From positions 186,001-250,000 of the forward strand of contig JAPVLO010000045.1 of assembly GCA_027257055.1 (NCBI GenBank): a stretch of DNA of 64,000 nt, in the 5' to 3' direction. The translations under genes and the position numbers were made by a program. The notes under the pieces were generated by a model. The model made no database searches. It was not told the origin of the DNA and saw nothing but the letters and a program-made list of their open reading frames with translations. This DNA comes from Cephalopachus bancanus (lineage: Eukaryota > Chordata > Mammalia > Primates > Tarsiidae). This document shows positions 45,600 to 55,982 of the stretch, one piece after another (position 1 is the first letter of the stretch; each line of letters starts with the position of its first letter).

Positions 45600-46744
45600 A
45601 AGAAAACTCCTGTTATTTCTTCACTAAGAAACTCTGTATCTCATCTCATTCATGTATTCATTCATTTGCCATACCGTGTTTGAGAACTTAAGATATTCTA
45701 GGTTTAAAAAAAAAAAACACCTAAACTCAGGGGTGCTTACTTTCATTTCTGCAGGTTCTATCATCTGTAATTTTGGTGTGAGGAATGAGTTAGGAATCTA
45801 AGTTTTAGAAAATGATTGCCTAATTAGCAACTTTTTAAAAAAACATTTAACAACATTTTACTGAAGGAGATGTGAGAATAACAAGAAGATAACAATGCAG
45901 AAAGGAAAAATGTCAAACTGGGCGCTTCAGAATATCTCCTACTCTAACCTCATAAGGGGAGTATCTTCCATTCAATCCCTATCCCTCTAACATATGGTAG
46001 GGAATCAGTTTTCCCACAGACAAGAGTCCATTGACTATCCCCCACTTTTTTCCAGAGTCCAAGGCAAATCATCTTGGAGCTGCAATGCTACTGTTAATAA
46101 AGACAACCTTTTCAGATAATGCCTTTATGTACAGTGGTTCGTATAATAAATGCAGCAGATACTCAGTAGCTATTTGCTTGATGAATGAATGAATGGTCTT
46201 GATCTTCTCGTTCCAAATTAGGCTCTTATCTTTACATTTATGTGATTTATTAAAGTTTATTTAGATTTTTTCAGACAATTAATTTCCAATATAAATTTTA
46301 AATTTCCCTTCTGTTGGACACTTAAAGATCTATTAAGAGCATACAAAAAAATTTTCCTTTTAGAGAAATAATTTTTGAAATTAATTAACAACTCTTAGAT
46401 AATTCATTCTTTCCCTATTGATGCAATTTGTCACCTGTATCCTATAGGTTTATGTTTATTTCTGGACTTTTAAATTCTACCTATTGATTTGTCTGTTCTT
46501 AAACAATTTAATTACTATGGATTTTAAGATTTATTAATATTTAGGAGATCAAATTCCTCTACAGTACCCTTTATTTCAGTATTTAGTTTATTAGTCTTGG
46601 AATTATTTTGTCAATTGATTCTGAGAAAAAATGATATAATTACAGTATTAGTACAGGAATATGAACTTGTAGATATTCATGTCTTCCTTTATGTGTCTAG
46701 AAAATGATGTGTTGTTTTCTTTTCTTTCTTTATTTTTCTTTTCT
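45600..46744. other. Intergenic, unassigned
   Basis: 46380-46630 (TGATGCAATTTGTCACCTG..., GTATTTAGTTTATTAGTC) may be antisense LINE. No gene. Confidence 0.35.
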
Positions 46745-46890
46745 TTTTTTGATTCAGGTCTCACTCTGTTGCCATGGCTGGAGTGCTAGGACATGATCTC
46801 AGCTCACCACAGTCTTGAACTTGGCTCAAGTAATCCTTCCACCTCGGCCTCCAAGTGCTGGCATAATAGGTATGAGCCACGGTACCTGTC
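46745..46890 (-). repeat. Alu fragment, old
   Basis: Antisense monomer-like fragment, TTGATTCAGGTCTCACTC to GTATGAGCCACGG. Confidence 0.75.
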
Positions 46891-46902
46891 CTATTTTCTT
46901 TT

Positions 46903-47191
46903 TCTTTTTTTTGAGTTGGAGTCTCACTCTGTCGCCCAGGCTGGAGTGCAGTGGCACACTCACAGCCACCGCAGCCTTGACCTGCTTGGCTCCGGCAATC
47001 TTTCTGCCTCAGTCTTCCAAGTAACTGGACCCACAGGCATGTGCTACCATACACAGCTTATTTTTTGATTTATTGTAGAGACAAGGTTTCACCAAGTTGC
47101 CCAGGCTGGTCTCGAACTCCTGAGCTCAGACAATCCTTTTGCCTCTGTCTCCCAAAGTGCTGGGATTACAGGCTTGGACCATCCCGCCCGG
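46903..47191 (-). repeat. Alu, full length
   Basis: Antisense copy flanked by CCTATTTTCTTT / CCTGTTTTCTTA. Confidence 0.92.
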
Positions 47192-47391
47192 CCCTGTTTT
47201 CTTAATGTCAAAAAAAAAAAAAATTGCTAGATATCACTGGCTTGCATAATTAGTTTACATCTAGCTGCTCAGTCATCACCTCCTCACAGTGGCCTTCCTA
47301 ACCATTAACCACAATATTTGAAAAGCATACTGCCCACCCAACCCTGTACATTTTTTCTCCAATTTTTTATTGTGTTTAAATACATATAACA

Positions 47392-47555
47392 AATTAGCCA
47401 GGCGTGGTGGCATGTGCCTGTAGTTCCAGCGACTTGGAAGGTTGAGGCGGAAGGATCGCCTGAGCCCAGCAGGTCGAGGCTGCGGTGGCCGTGAGTGTGT
47501 CACTGCACTCCAGTCTGGGCGACAGAGTGAGACTCCAACTCAAAAAAAAAAAAAA
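47392..47555 (+). repeat. Alu right arm only
   Basis: Sense arm from ATTAGCCAGGCGTGG to a 14-A tail; 5'-truncated. Confidence 0.9.
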
Positions 47556-47578
47556 GTTTAAATTTATTTTAAATTAAA

Positions 47579-47870
47579 TTTTTTTTTTTAGTTGGAGTCT
47601 CTCACTCTGATGCCCAGGCTGGAATGCAGTGGCACATTCACGGCCACCACAATCTTGACCTGCATGGTTCAGGCGATCCTTACACTGTAGCCTTCCAAGT
47701 AGCTGGAAATACTGGTGTCTGCCACCACACACAGCTACTTTTTTGGTTTATTGAAGAGGTGAGGTCTCGCCATGTTGCCCAGGCTGATCTCAAACCCGTG
47801 GGCTCAGGCAATCCTCTTGTCTCAACCCCCCAAAGTGCTGGGATTACAGGAGTGAGCTACTATGCGCAAC
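47579..47870 (-). repeat. Alu
   Basis: Antisense copy, inserted at the edge of the L1 that follows. Confidence 0.9.
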
Positions 47871-48239
47871 TGCTTCCATGTTTTAGCTGTTGTGAATAAC
47901 ACTGCTATGAACATGAGAGTGCAAATATCCTGAGACCTTGTTTTCAGTTCTTTTGGGGGAAATACCCTGAAGTGGAATTGCTGGATCATATGATAATTCC
48001 ATTTTTAATTTCTTTTTTAAAAAATTTTTAATTTTAAAGATGTGGGGTACAATTCAGAGTTAGTTATACAAATGTTCATTATGTAGGTAACCTTGTTGAT
48101 GAGGCATGGATTTTTAATTTCTTGAGAAACCACTGTGCTCTTTTCCATTTTCTAGTCTTATCAACAGTGCATGAGGGTTCCTATTTCTCTACACCATCAC
48201 TAACGCTTGTTATTTTCTGTTTTCCTGACAGTAGCTGTG

Positions 48240-48680
48240 GAGGCCAAAGCAATTCCATCTGGATGTTAATTTTCCATGTTAACTTCTGATCAACTCCAGT
48301 GCTGGGAAGGCCTCTGAGATTTCCTGTTTATCTATTATTCCTTTGTAACAGCAAGTACTTACCGTAAATCCTGCCCTTAGGTCAAACAACCTTGCTGTTA
48401 CAGTACTTCAGTTAGCCTACACATCTCTTCTGAATCACCCTTTCCCTATGGTATATAAGCCCTGGGTCTGGGGGCATAATGGCGTGGGAACCCACCATCT
48501 TGTCTCTGGAGACACAGATATGACTTCTGTTGGTAAGACCCTCTTAACTGATTCTTCCTAAGAAACTGGATATGTCAGCCTCTTTCTTTGGCCTCTAGCT
48601 TCCTTGGACTTTAACGGTAGGTTTGCAAAGACCTGCCCACCAAGAAACAGCAGCCATCCTAATGACCATGAAGTAGTATC
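48240..48680. other. Insert in L1, possible ERV LTR
   Basis: Text such as CTTTCCCTATGGTATATAAGC and GGCGTGGGAACCCACCATC is LTR-like (TATAA and a downstream T-rich end), but ends are not established. Confidence 0.4.
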
Positions 48681-48686
48681 TTGTAG

Positions 48687-48985
48687 GTTTTTTGGTTTTG
48701 TTTTGAGTCAGAGTCTCACTCTGTTGCCCAGGCTGGAGTGCAGTGGCACACTCAAGACCAACGCAGCCTTGACCCTCTGGGCTCAGGTGATCCTTCTACC
48801 TCAGCCTTCCAAGTAGTTGGAACTACAGGTGCATGCTACCATGACTGGCTAATTTTTTTTATTTAATGTAGAGAAGAAGTCTCACTAAGTTGACCAGGTT
48901 GCTCTTGAACACCTGGACTCAGGCAGTCCTCTTGCCTCAGCCTCCCAAAGTGTTGGGATTACAGGCATGAGGCACCGTGCCTACC
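48687..48985 (-). repeat. Alu
   Basis: Antisense copy flanked by TATCTTGTAGGTTTT / GATCTTGCAGTTTT. Confidence 0.9.
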
Positions 48986-49017
48986 TGGGATCTTGCAGTT
49001 TTGATTTGCATTTCTCT

Positions 49018-49156
49018 CTCTCTTTCTCTCTTTTTTTCTTAGAGAGGAGGTCTCACCATATTGCCTAGGCTGGTCTGGAACATATGGGCTCAGGCAATTA
49101 TTCTGCATTGGCCTCCCCATGTGCTGGAATTACAGCCGTGAGCCACCACTCCTGAC
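49018..49156 (-). repeat. Free left Alu monomer (FLAM)
   Basis: Antisense single arm with a perfect 16-bp target duplication TGATTTGCATTTCTCT (49002-49017 and 49157-49172), so it inserted as a monomer. Confidence 0.92.
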
Positions 49157-49548
49157 TGATTTGCATTTCTCTAATGATCAGTGATGTTGAGCATCTTTTT
49201 ATGTGCTTATTGGCCATTTATATATCTTCTTTGGAGAAATGTCTATTCAGGTTCTTTACCCATTTTTAAATTGGATTTTGTTGTTCCTAGTTTTTCTCTA
49301 TGTGTTCTGGATATTAATCCCTTGCCAGATAAATGATTTGCAAATATCTTCTTCCATTCTGTGTGTTGCTTTTTTACTCTCTGTTACTGTCTTTGATGCA
49401 TACATTTTAAAGTTTTCATGAAGTCCAATTTGTTTATTTTTTTCTTTTGTTGCCTGTGCCTTTGGTGCTATATCCAAGAAATCATTGCCAAATCCAGTGT
49501 TGTGAAGCTTTTGTCTGATGTTTCCTTCTAAGTGTTTTATAAGCTTAG

Positions 49549-50121
49549 TGTAATGGTCTGAGTAATGCTCAGCTACTCCCCTTGATACCAATAAATCAAA
49601 GGGGCAGGGAACTGGTAGAAAGAAGTTTATTTCTGAGTTTGAATTCAGAGAGCAGACCTGGACTCGAGGTCTTTCTAAAATGGTTCTACTCACCCTTCAG
49701 ACTTTTACAGTTCACTTTTATAGTCCAGAGTTGTGGGTACCTATACATTAGCCACGTGACCAGCAGAGCGTGTATAGAACTTAAGTTGCAGCTGCATGTT
49801 ACATTTAGATAGTGACATTTAGAGTAAAGATAGTTTACAAGGCCTAAGACGTCAAGTGTTGCAAAAGTCATGCAAATCACAAGACTTATGATTACGTTGA
49901 TATTATATACTTAAAAGAAAGGGAGTAAATAGGGATTTATATCTTTGGACGTAGTCTGCAGGAAAGTCAAGGAACCCCTAAAGCAACTTATCAGGAGTGC
50001 ATAGAAGACAAGGGGATTCTCAGTAATCTCCTCAGGAATGTGCAGGCATGCTTGAATTCCTATTATGCCCTTCTCCAGGGACTGTGGCAACATGGAGGGA
50101 CATTAATGTGTCCCTGTATCA
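49549..50121 (-). mobile_element. Solo LTR of a class I-like ERV
   Basis: 573 bp starting and ending in TG...CA on the minus strand (TGATACAGGG... to ...CCATTACA). A 4-bp duplication TTAG lies on both sides (49545-49548 and 50122-50125). AATAAA in minus orientation sits about 95 bp before the LTR end, as expected for R. It splits an L1. Confidence 0.85.
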
Positions 50122-50960
50122 TTAGGACTTACATTTATGTATTTGATACATTTTGAGTTAAGTTTTGTCTATGGTCTTAGGTAGGGATACAACTTCTTTT
50201 GTTTGTATGTGGATATCTCAGGACCACTCATTGAAAAGATTAATTCTTTCCCTATGCAATAATGGCACTTTGTTAAAAATCAATTCACCATATATGTAAA
50301 AGTTTATTTTTTGACACGTAATTCTATTTCTCTGGTCTATATATCCATCCTTATGTCATCACCACTTGTTTTGATTACTGGCTTTGTAGTAAAATTTGAA
50401 ATTAGAAAATGTGAGTCTCCCAGCTTTGTTGTTGTTCTTTTTTTTTTAGATTAGAAAATGTAATTTGTTTATAAAGGAAGTTAGAGAGAGAGAGAAAGAG
50501 GAGATTCATCTCCCCAAGGTAGGGGAGGGAGCCAAAGCCAGGAAACTGTTCTTTTTAAAGATTGTTTCGGCTATTTGGGACTCGAGATCCCATATGAGTC
50601 TCAGGATGGGTTTCTCTATTTCTGCAAAGAATGGAATTAGGTAATAGGGATCGCATTGAATCTGTAGACTGCTTTGTATAGTATTGACACCTTAACAGTC
50701 TTCTAACTCATGAACATGGGATGTGTTTCTATTTTTTTGTCTCCTTTATTTTAGCAATGTTTTGTCGTTTCTGGCGCATAAATTTCTTGGTTACATTAAT
50801 TTGTAAGTATTTTATTCATTTTGATGCTGTTGTAAGTAGACTTGTTTTTGTAATTTCCTTTTCAGACTGTTCATTGTTAGAATATAAAGATGCAGCTGAT
50901 TTTTGTGTGTTGACTTTGTGTCCTGCTACACTGATGGATTCATTTATTAGAATGAATTCT
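50122..50960 (-). mobile_element. L1 fossil, part 2
   Basis: Continuation of the antisense L1: TACATTTTGAGTTAAGTTTTG, TCTGGTCTATATATCCATC, GGATCGCATTGAATCTGTAG, CTGCTACACTGATGGATTC. It is ORF2-like sequence on the minus strand, with many stops. Broken by retroposon copy 3. Confidence 0.85.
50443..50546 (-). mobile_element. TC-run retroposon, copy 3
   Basis: Minus orientation: GTTTCCTGGCTTTGGCTCCC, CCTTGGGGAGATGAATCTCC, a TC run, then TATAAACAAATTACATTTTC and the A tail (poly T at 50438-50447). The target duplication TGTTCTTTTT is at 50433-50442 and 50547-50556. Removing element and one duplicate restores a continuous L1 text. Confidence 0.82.
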
Positions 50961-51065
50961 AATAGAAAATGGAATCTAAGAAAATATACAAACATATACT
51001 GATATTTTGGAATAATATGATCTTTTCAAATTTGCTCTTAATACATTTGTTTACTTTAAAACAAT
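50961..51065 (+). repeat. Unknown repeat, copy 1
   Basis: AAAATGGAATCTAAGAAAAT...GATCTTTTCAAATTTGCTC. A second copy is at 53121-53240. Confidence 0.75.
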
Positions 51066-51600
51066 TTTTAAAAAATTTTAAAGATGTGGGGTACAACTCA
51101 GGATTAGGTATACAAGTGGTCATTATACAGGTAAAGTTTGGGCCTCCCTTTGGTCCCCACTTTGCCTGGTTTGAGATCAGTTACCTTTATTGAGGTTATG
51201 TGCCCCCTACCCTCCCCTGGAAGTTTCAGCTACTGCCAATCCCTTTCTTATAATATTATGGTAAATGTTCAGGGTCTGCTTATGAGTGAGAACATGTGGT
51301 ACTCAGTTCTTTGTTTCTGTGACAAATCACTGAGTATTATAGACTCAAAATCTATCCAAGTTGCTATGAAGTCCATAATTTTGCTCTTCTTTATGGCTGT
51401 GTAATATTCCATCATTATATGTACCACATTTTAAAAATCCTGTCCAGTTTCAATGGGCAGCACGGTTGGTTCCATGCTTTTACTATTGTAAATAGTGCTG
51501 CAACAAACATGCATGCAAAGGTATCTTTTTTGTAGAGTGGTTTAAGTTCCTCCAGGTGTATCCCCAGTAGGGGGAATGCGGGTCATATAAAATGATCTTC
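51066..51600 (-). mobile_element. L1 3' end
   Basis: Antisense L1 3' UTR/ORF2 end: AAAGATGTGGGGTACAACTC, GAGTGAGAACATGTGGTAC, GGCTGTGTAATATTCCATC, GCTGCAACAAACATGCATGC. A related AAAGATGTGGGGTACAATTC block occurs at 48038. Confidence 0.85.
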
Positions 51601-51845
51601 TTGCACCTGCTATTTTTCATGTGCTTTAACTCAAAATAGTCAATATATCAGAGCAATATATGTTGGGGTGGCATGGTTTTAGTTCCTTCAATAGTTATTA
51701 TGATGTTACATACTCTATTTTTTGAATGTTTAAAGTATTTCATAGTTTCAAAGAGAAAAAATTGCATACATAGATACTGAATACTTGTCTGGTGACAGAA
51801 GTAATGCTGGAAAAACAGACAATGACCCAAGTGATCAAGTCTTTA

Positions 51846-51935
51846 ATGAATGAGGCTATGGTGAACCGTGATTGTGCCTCTGCACTTAGGCCTGGGCAAC
51901 AGAGTGAGACTCTAACTTAAGGAGAAAAAAAAAAA
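51846..51935 (+). repeat. Alu right-arm end (FRAM-like)
   Basis: Sense GAGGCTATGGTGAACCGTG... to an A tail. Only the last 90 nt. Confidence 0.75.
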
Positions 51936-53120
51936 GCAGGCAGCCTGCTATCAATATTTAAGCATTATTCTTTTTATTTCTAGAAGAAGTCTCCCAAGTC
52001 CAGGAGCCATTAGAGGTCTTTACATAAGCTTACATAGCTAATCAACCCTGCTAGGTTGGCACTCAGATAAAAAGATCTCTGTTAACAGAGATCTCTGCCC
52101 ATGGCCATGGGGCATGGCAGTGCTCCTAGAATTGTGGTTGATGGCACAAGCAGCCTGAAACTTCCAACCTGAGTCAGTGGTCAAGAGCATGCTATGGCAA
52201 TGCTGCAAGGAGAAAATTGGATTCCGTTCTTCTGGATTCATTCCGAGGGAGACACAGAAATCCTCTCGAACAGGGAATGAACCTGAGTCCATCTGAGGAT
52301 CAGAACACTAAGTGTTTTCTGCAGAGGCAAGTGAAGCTCTGAGTCCCAGCAGGAGAGCTCATTTCCCATAGAGCATCCCCTCACTCCAAAATGTGAATTT
52401 GGTATTGTCTAGTAACATTTTGCCAGGACTTGTTTATGTTTCTAGACTTCTATGGATTTTATACACATTATAAAGTGTATTCCAAACATCAGTTAAGATT
52501 GCATTTTTTATTTACTGATGGTAGAAGATACCAGCGCTGACGGGTACAGAAAATCCTGGAACACAAAGTGACCTCATCAGCACTTTAAGAAAAGTAGAAG
52601 TTTTAAACTGTTGTGTGGTGTTTTATGGGTGTGTACAGCTAGCAGGTCTACTTACAGCCAGAGAGACAATAGAATTATAGCATTGCAGGGTAAAAAGAAA
52701 TTATCTCACTGTCCAGAGAAAATAAACATTCATCAAGGATGTAATGAGTCGCAGAATCACTGATACTGTTTAACTCAAGATTTGAGAAAGACGTAGGACA
52801 ACATTAAACCTAAAGATTATGTCAGCTCAAAGGATCAAAACATTTCAACATGGTTTCATCCACTAAGATTTAGGGGAAAAGGTTGGTGTGGGCCATTTTC
52901 AGAAAATTTGTAATTAAATTGCTGCCAACAGGGTTTTCTTGAGGTAATTTAGAACACTTGGTGGGGCTGAGCTGTTAGAAAATCTTCAAAGATTGAAGGA
53001 AACAGAAAGAAAAAAAGGAGTCGGGGACAAAAGTCCAGGACGGAGGGGATAGGGATGAGACACTGTCCTTGCCAGCAAGAGTGAATCAGGCTTACCAGTA
53101 AAAAAATAAAATTTATTATA
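51936..53120. other. Intergenic, unassigned
   Basis: No gene. Contains the perfect palindrome at 52073-52094. The minus frame at 52038-52292 has no motif. Confidence 0.4.
52073..52094. repeat. 22-bp perfect palindrome
   Basis: Eleven-base arms AGATCTCTGTT and AACAGAGATCT meet at a GTTAAC centre without a spacer. Confidence 0.95.
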
Positions 53121-53240
53121 GAAAATGGAATCTAAAAAAAAAAGATGGAATCTAAGAAAATAGACAAACACATAACTACGTTTTGGGGTGATGAGATCTT
53201 TTCAAATTTGCTCTTAATATATTTGTTTACTTTTAAAATG
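53121..53240 (+). repeat. Unknown repeat, copy 2
   Basis: Shares AAAATGGAATCTAA...GATCTTTTCAAATTTGCTC with 50961-51065. GATGGAATCTAAGAAAAT is additionally repeated in tandem at the start. Confidence 0.75.
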
Positions 53241-53994
53241 AACTAAATAGAGAATGAGTAGCAGAAAAACAACGATTCTATACAGTTTTATGAGATGAAA
53301 TTAAGATCCACATAAAAGAGCAAAAGGCCAGGTCAGTACAATTTTAAGTCAAACAATAAGGCATTTGACTCACGTCAAGATATTATTAAGTTATATTAAT
53401 TAAAAGAGTTCAGGGTTAGACTAACCAACCAATAAAAACAAATACAAAAGCAGAATCTATCTATCCAATTGTGAAAAATTGAAATATAACAGAAATGGCA
53501 TTGCATTCCAGTCTGGCGGAAGGGATGAATTTATTCTATAAATATTACTAGGAAAATTCATTATTCAAATCAGGGAAAAAAAAAAAACCCCACAGATCCC
53601 TATCTCATAACACTTGAAAAATAAATTCCAGGTTGTATAAAAGTCTTTGTGTGAACATACATTTTTATTTTTCTTGGGTAAATACCTAGTAGTGGAATAG
53701 TTGGGTCCTATATGGCCAGATGTATGTTTAGAAATATTTTGCTTTGTTGTTCTCAGCAGGATAGTTGGTTGAATTACTCGATCTACTATAGCAAGCAGTA
53801 GAAGTCTTCTATGTTTTTTTCTTTTACTTTTGTGGTTTCTTTTATTATTTTTTTCTACTTAAGTTTCTGATTCTACTGGAAATTATTTTTAGTGTAAGGA
53901 GTGAAAAATCTAACATTTTTTCTCCCAAATAGTCAGTCAGTTGTTCCAAAATCATTAACCTCATACATTTGACAGCAATAGAGATAAATTGATA
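53241..53994. other. Intergenic, unassigned
   Basis: 53640-53790 (TGGGTAAATACCTAGTAGTGG) is L1-like. Nothing else. Confidence 0.4.
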
Positions 53995-54010
53995 CTAGAA
54001 GTATACTTTT

Positions 54011-54294
54011 TTTTTTTTTTGAGTTGGAGTCTCACTCTGTCGCCCAGACTGGAGTGCAGTGGCCGCTCCCGGCCACCGCAGCCTCGACCTGCTGTGCTCT
54101 CAGTGATCCTTCCGCCTCAGCCTTCCGAGTAGCCGGAATTACAGGCGCGCGCTACCATACCAGGCTGATTTTTGATTTATTGTAGAGATGAGGTCTCACT
54201 GTCCAGGCGGGTCTCGAACCCGCGGGCTCAGGCGATCCACTCACCTCAGCCTCCCGAAGGCGCGGGATTACAGGCTGAGCCAGCGAGCCCGGTT
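54011..54294 (-). repeat. Alu, young, full length
   Basis: Antisense copy with target duplication TAGAAGTATACTTTT (53996-54010; from 54295), with the perfect T-arm-like B box and a shortened ACTTG region. Confidence 0.96.
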
Positions 54295-54321
54295 TAGAAG
54301 TATACTTTTAAAACTCATCAG

Positions 54322-54394
54322 GGACCGCTCCTGGCCACCTCACTCCAGTCTGGGCGACAGAGTGAGACTCCAACTCAAAAAAACCCAAAAAACA
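54322..54394 (+). repeat. Alu 3' fragment
   Basis: Last 70 or so nt of a sense Alu (GGACCGCTCCTGGCC... to AAAAAACCCAAAAAACA), flanked by AAACTCATCAGG on both sides. Confidence 0.9.
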
Positions 54395-54410
54395 AAACTC
54401 ATCAGGATGA

Positions 54411-54699
54411 GTCGGGCTCGGTGGCTCAGTCTGTAATCCCACGCCTTGGGAGGCTGAGGTGAGTGGATTGCCTGAGCCCGCGGGTTCGATACCCGCCTGG
54501 GCAACTTGGCGAGACCTCATCTCTACAATAAATCAAAATGAGCCGGGCATGGTAGCGCGCGCCTGTAGTTCCGGCTACTCGTAAGGCTGAGGTGGAAGGA
54601 TCGCCGGAGCCCAGCAGGTCGAGGCTGCGATGGCCGGGAGCGGCCACTGCACTCCACTCTGAGCGACAGAGTAAGACTCCAACTCAAAAAAAAAAAAAA
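54411..54699 (+). repeat. Alu, young, full length
   Basis: Sense copy flanked by AAACTCATCAGGATGA at 54395-54410 and 54699-54713. The target is the same as that of the preceding fragment. Confidence 0.96.
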
Positions 54700-54714
54700 A
54701 CTCATCAGGATGAA

Positions 54715-55682
54715 TGAGGGTTTGAAAATCTTGTTAACCAAAATAAACAGAAACACAGGCTTGTTTCTCCTAAGCGGGATTCTTGAAAATCTTCAACAGG
54801 GAACCATTACCAAATGAAACATTAATTATGGTTATTTTAAGGATTTTTTTTTGCCATGCATAAAGAAGAGTAGAAAACAAAAGATATTTTAAACTCAAAT
54901 ATTTATCTCAGATAAAAACTTTAAGTAGTCTGTATTTTTCCTCAATAACAATTATGTAACTTCAAGGAAACAAAATTGTATCATTTTGAATTTTAATCAT
55001 GTTCATTAAATGTGAAATGAGGATTAAAAAATGAAATAGTCTTTCAAGTAGGCCAGTGTGAAAATATAAAACAGTTAGTGCAATTCTCTCATATGATTCA
55101 TAGTCTAGAAACAAATATTTCTCCTTTTTGATTTCCCAGTGGTTTCTCAAGTTAAGATAAATCATCCATGAAGGGATAAAATTTACATTTCTGTAAATAT
55201 AAAAAAAAAGTTACTACTGGAAAAAAGAAATTTCCACTGTTAGCTCTTTTAGATGTCTGTTGATTAGCAAAGCATGTGTGGTGTGACTTTTTGATTACCA
55301 TGTTAATAAAGAGAATTCTTGAATATTGTTTTTTTAGATTGCAACCTTATTATGATTATAAGCAAAGGATAATTACTCTTGCTCAAGATCTATGAATTGC
55401 ACTTGGGGTTTGAAATATTGAATATTTTGATAAGAAAATGAACTTAATATAATGCATGGTTTGTGCAAAATATAAATTTACTTTTAAGAAGATTACCTGA
55501 ACTCATTGTTTCAAATACTATAAACTCTGTTATTAAAACTTTTTCCATTATAGATTCTCTAAGCTTTGATCTATCTTAAACCATAAGTATTTTAATTTAT
55601 TCATTCAGCCAACATTTGTTACTTCACTTATTCAATAGATATTCATTGATACTGTGAATTAGGTTTATGTGCTATTTTATTT
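54715..55682. other. Intergenic, no feature
   Basis: A+T-rich. Nothing recognised. Confidence 0.45.
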
Positions 55683-55982
55683 TATTTTTTTGAGTCAGAG
55701 ACTCACTCTGCTGCCCAGGATGGAGTGCAGCAACACGATCACGGCTCAGTGTGACCTTCACCTTCTGGGCTCAGGTGCTCCTTCTACCTCAGCCTCCCCA
55801 GTGGCTGGGACTTCAGGCATTTGCCACCATGCCTGGCTAATACTTTTATTTTAATTTTTTTTGTAAAGATGAGGTCTCACTATGTATCCCAGGCTGGTCT
55901 CGAACTCCTGGCCTCAAGCAATCCTCCCGCCTTGGCCTCCCAAAGTGCCAAGGCCACTAGGCATGAGCCATTACACCTGGCC
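55683..55982 (-). repeat. Alu, old
   Basis: Diverged antisense AluJ-like copy, TTTGAGTCAGAGACTCACTC to CACCTGGCC. Confidence 0.88.

Larger units (their letters stand above)
47871..49548 (-). mobile_element. L1 fossil, part 1
   Basis: Antisense L1 3' half: AGTGGAATTGCTGGATCATATG, ACAGTGCATGAGGGTTCC, ATGATCAGTGATGTTGAGC, CCCTTGCCAGATAAATG, CTTTGTTGCCTGTGCCTTTG. Broken by Alus at 48687 and 49018. 48240-48660 interrupts with unassigned sequence. Confidence 0.75.
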
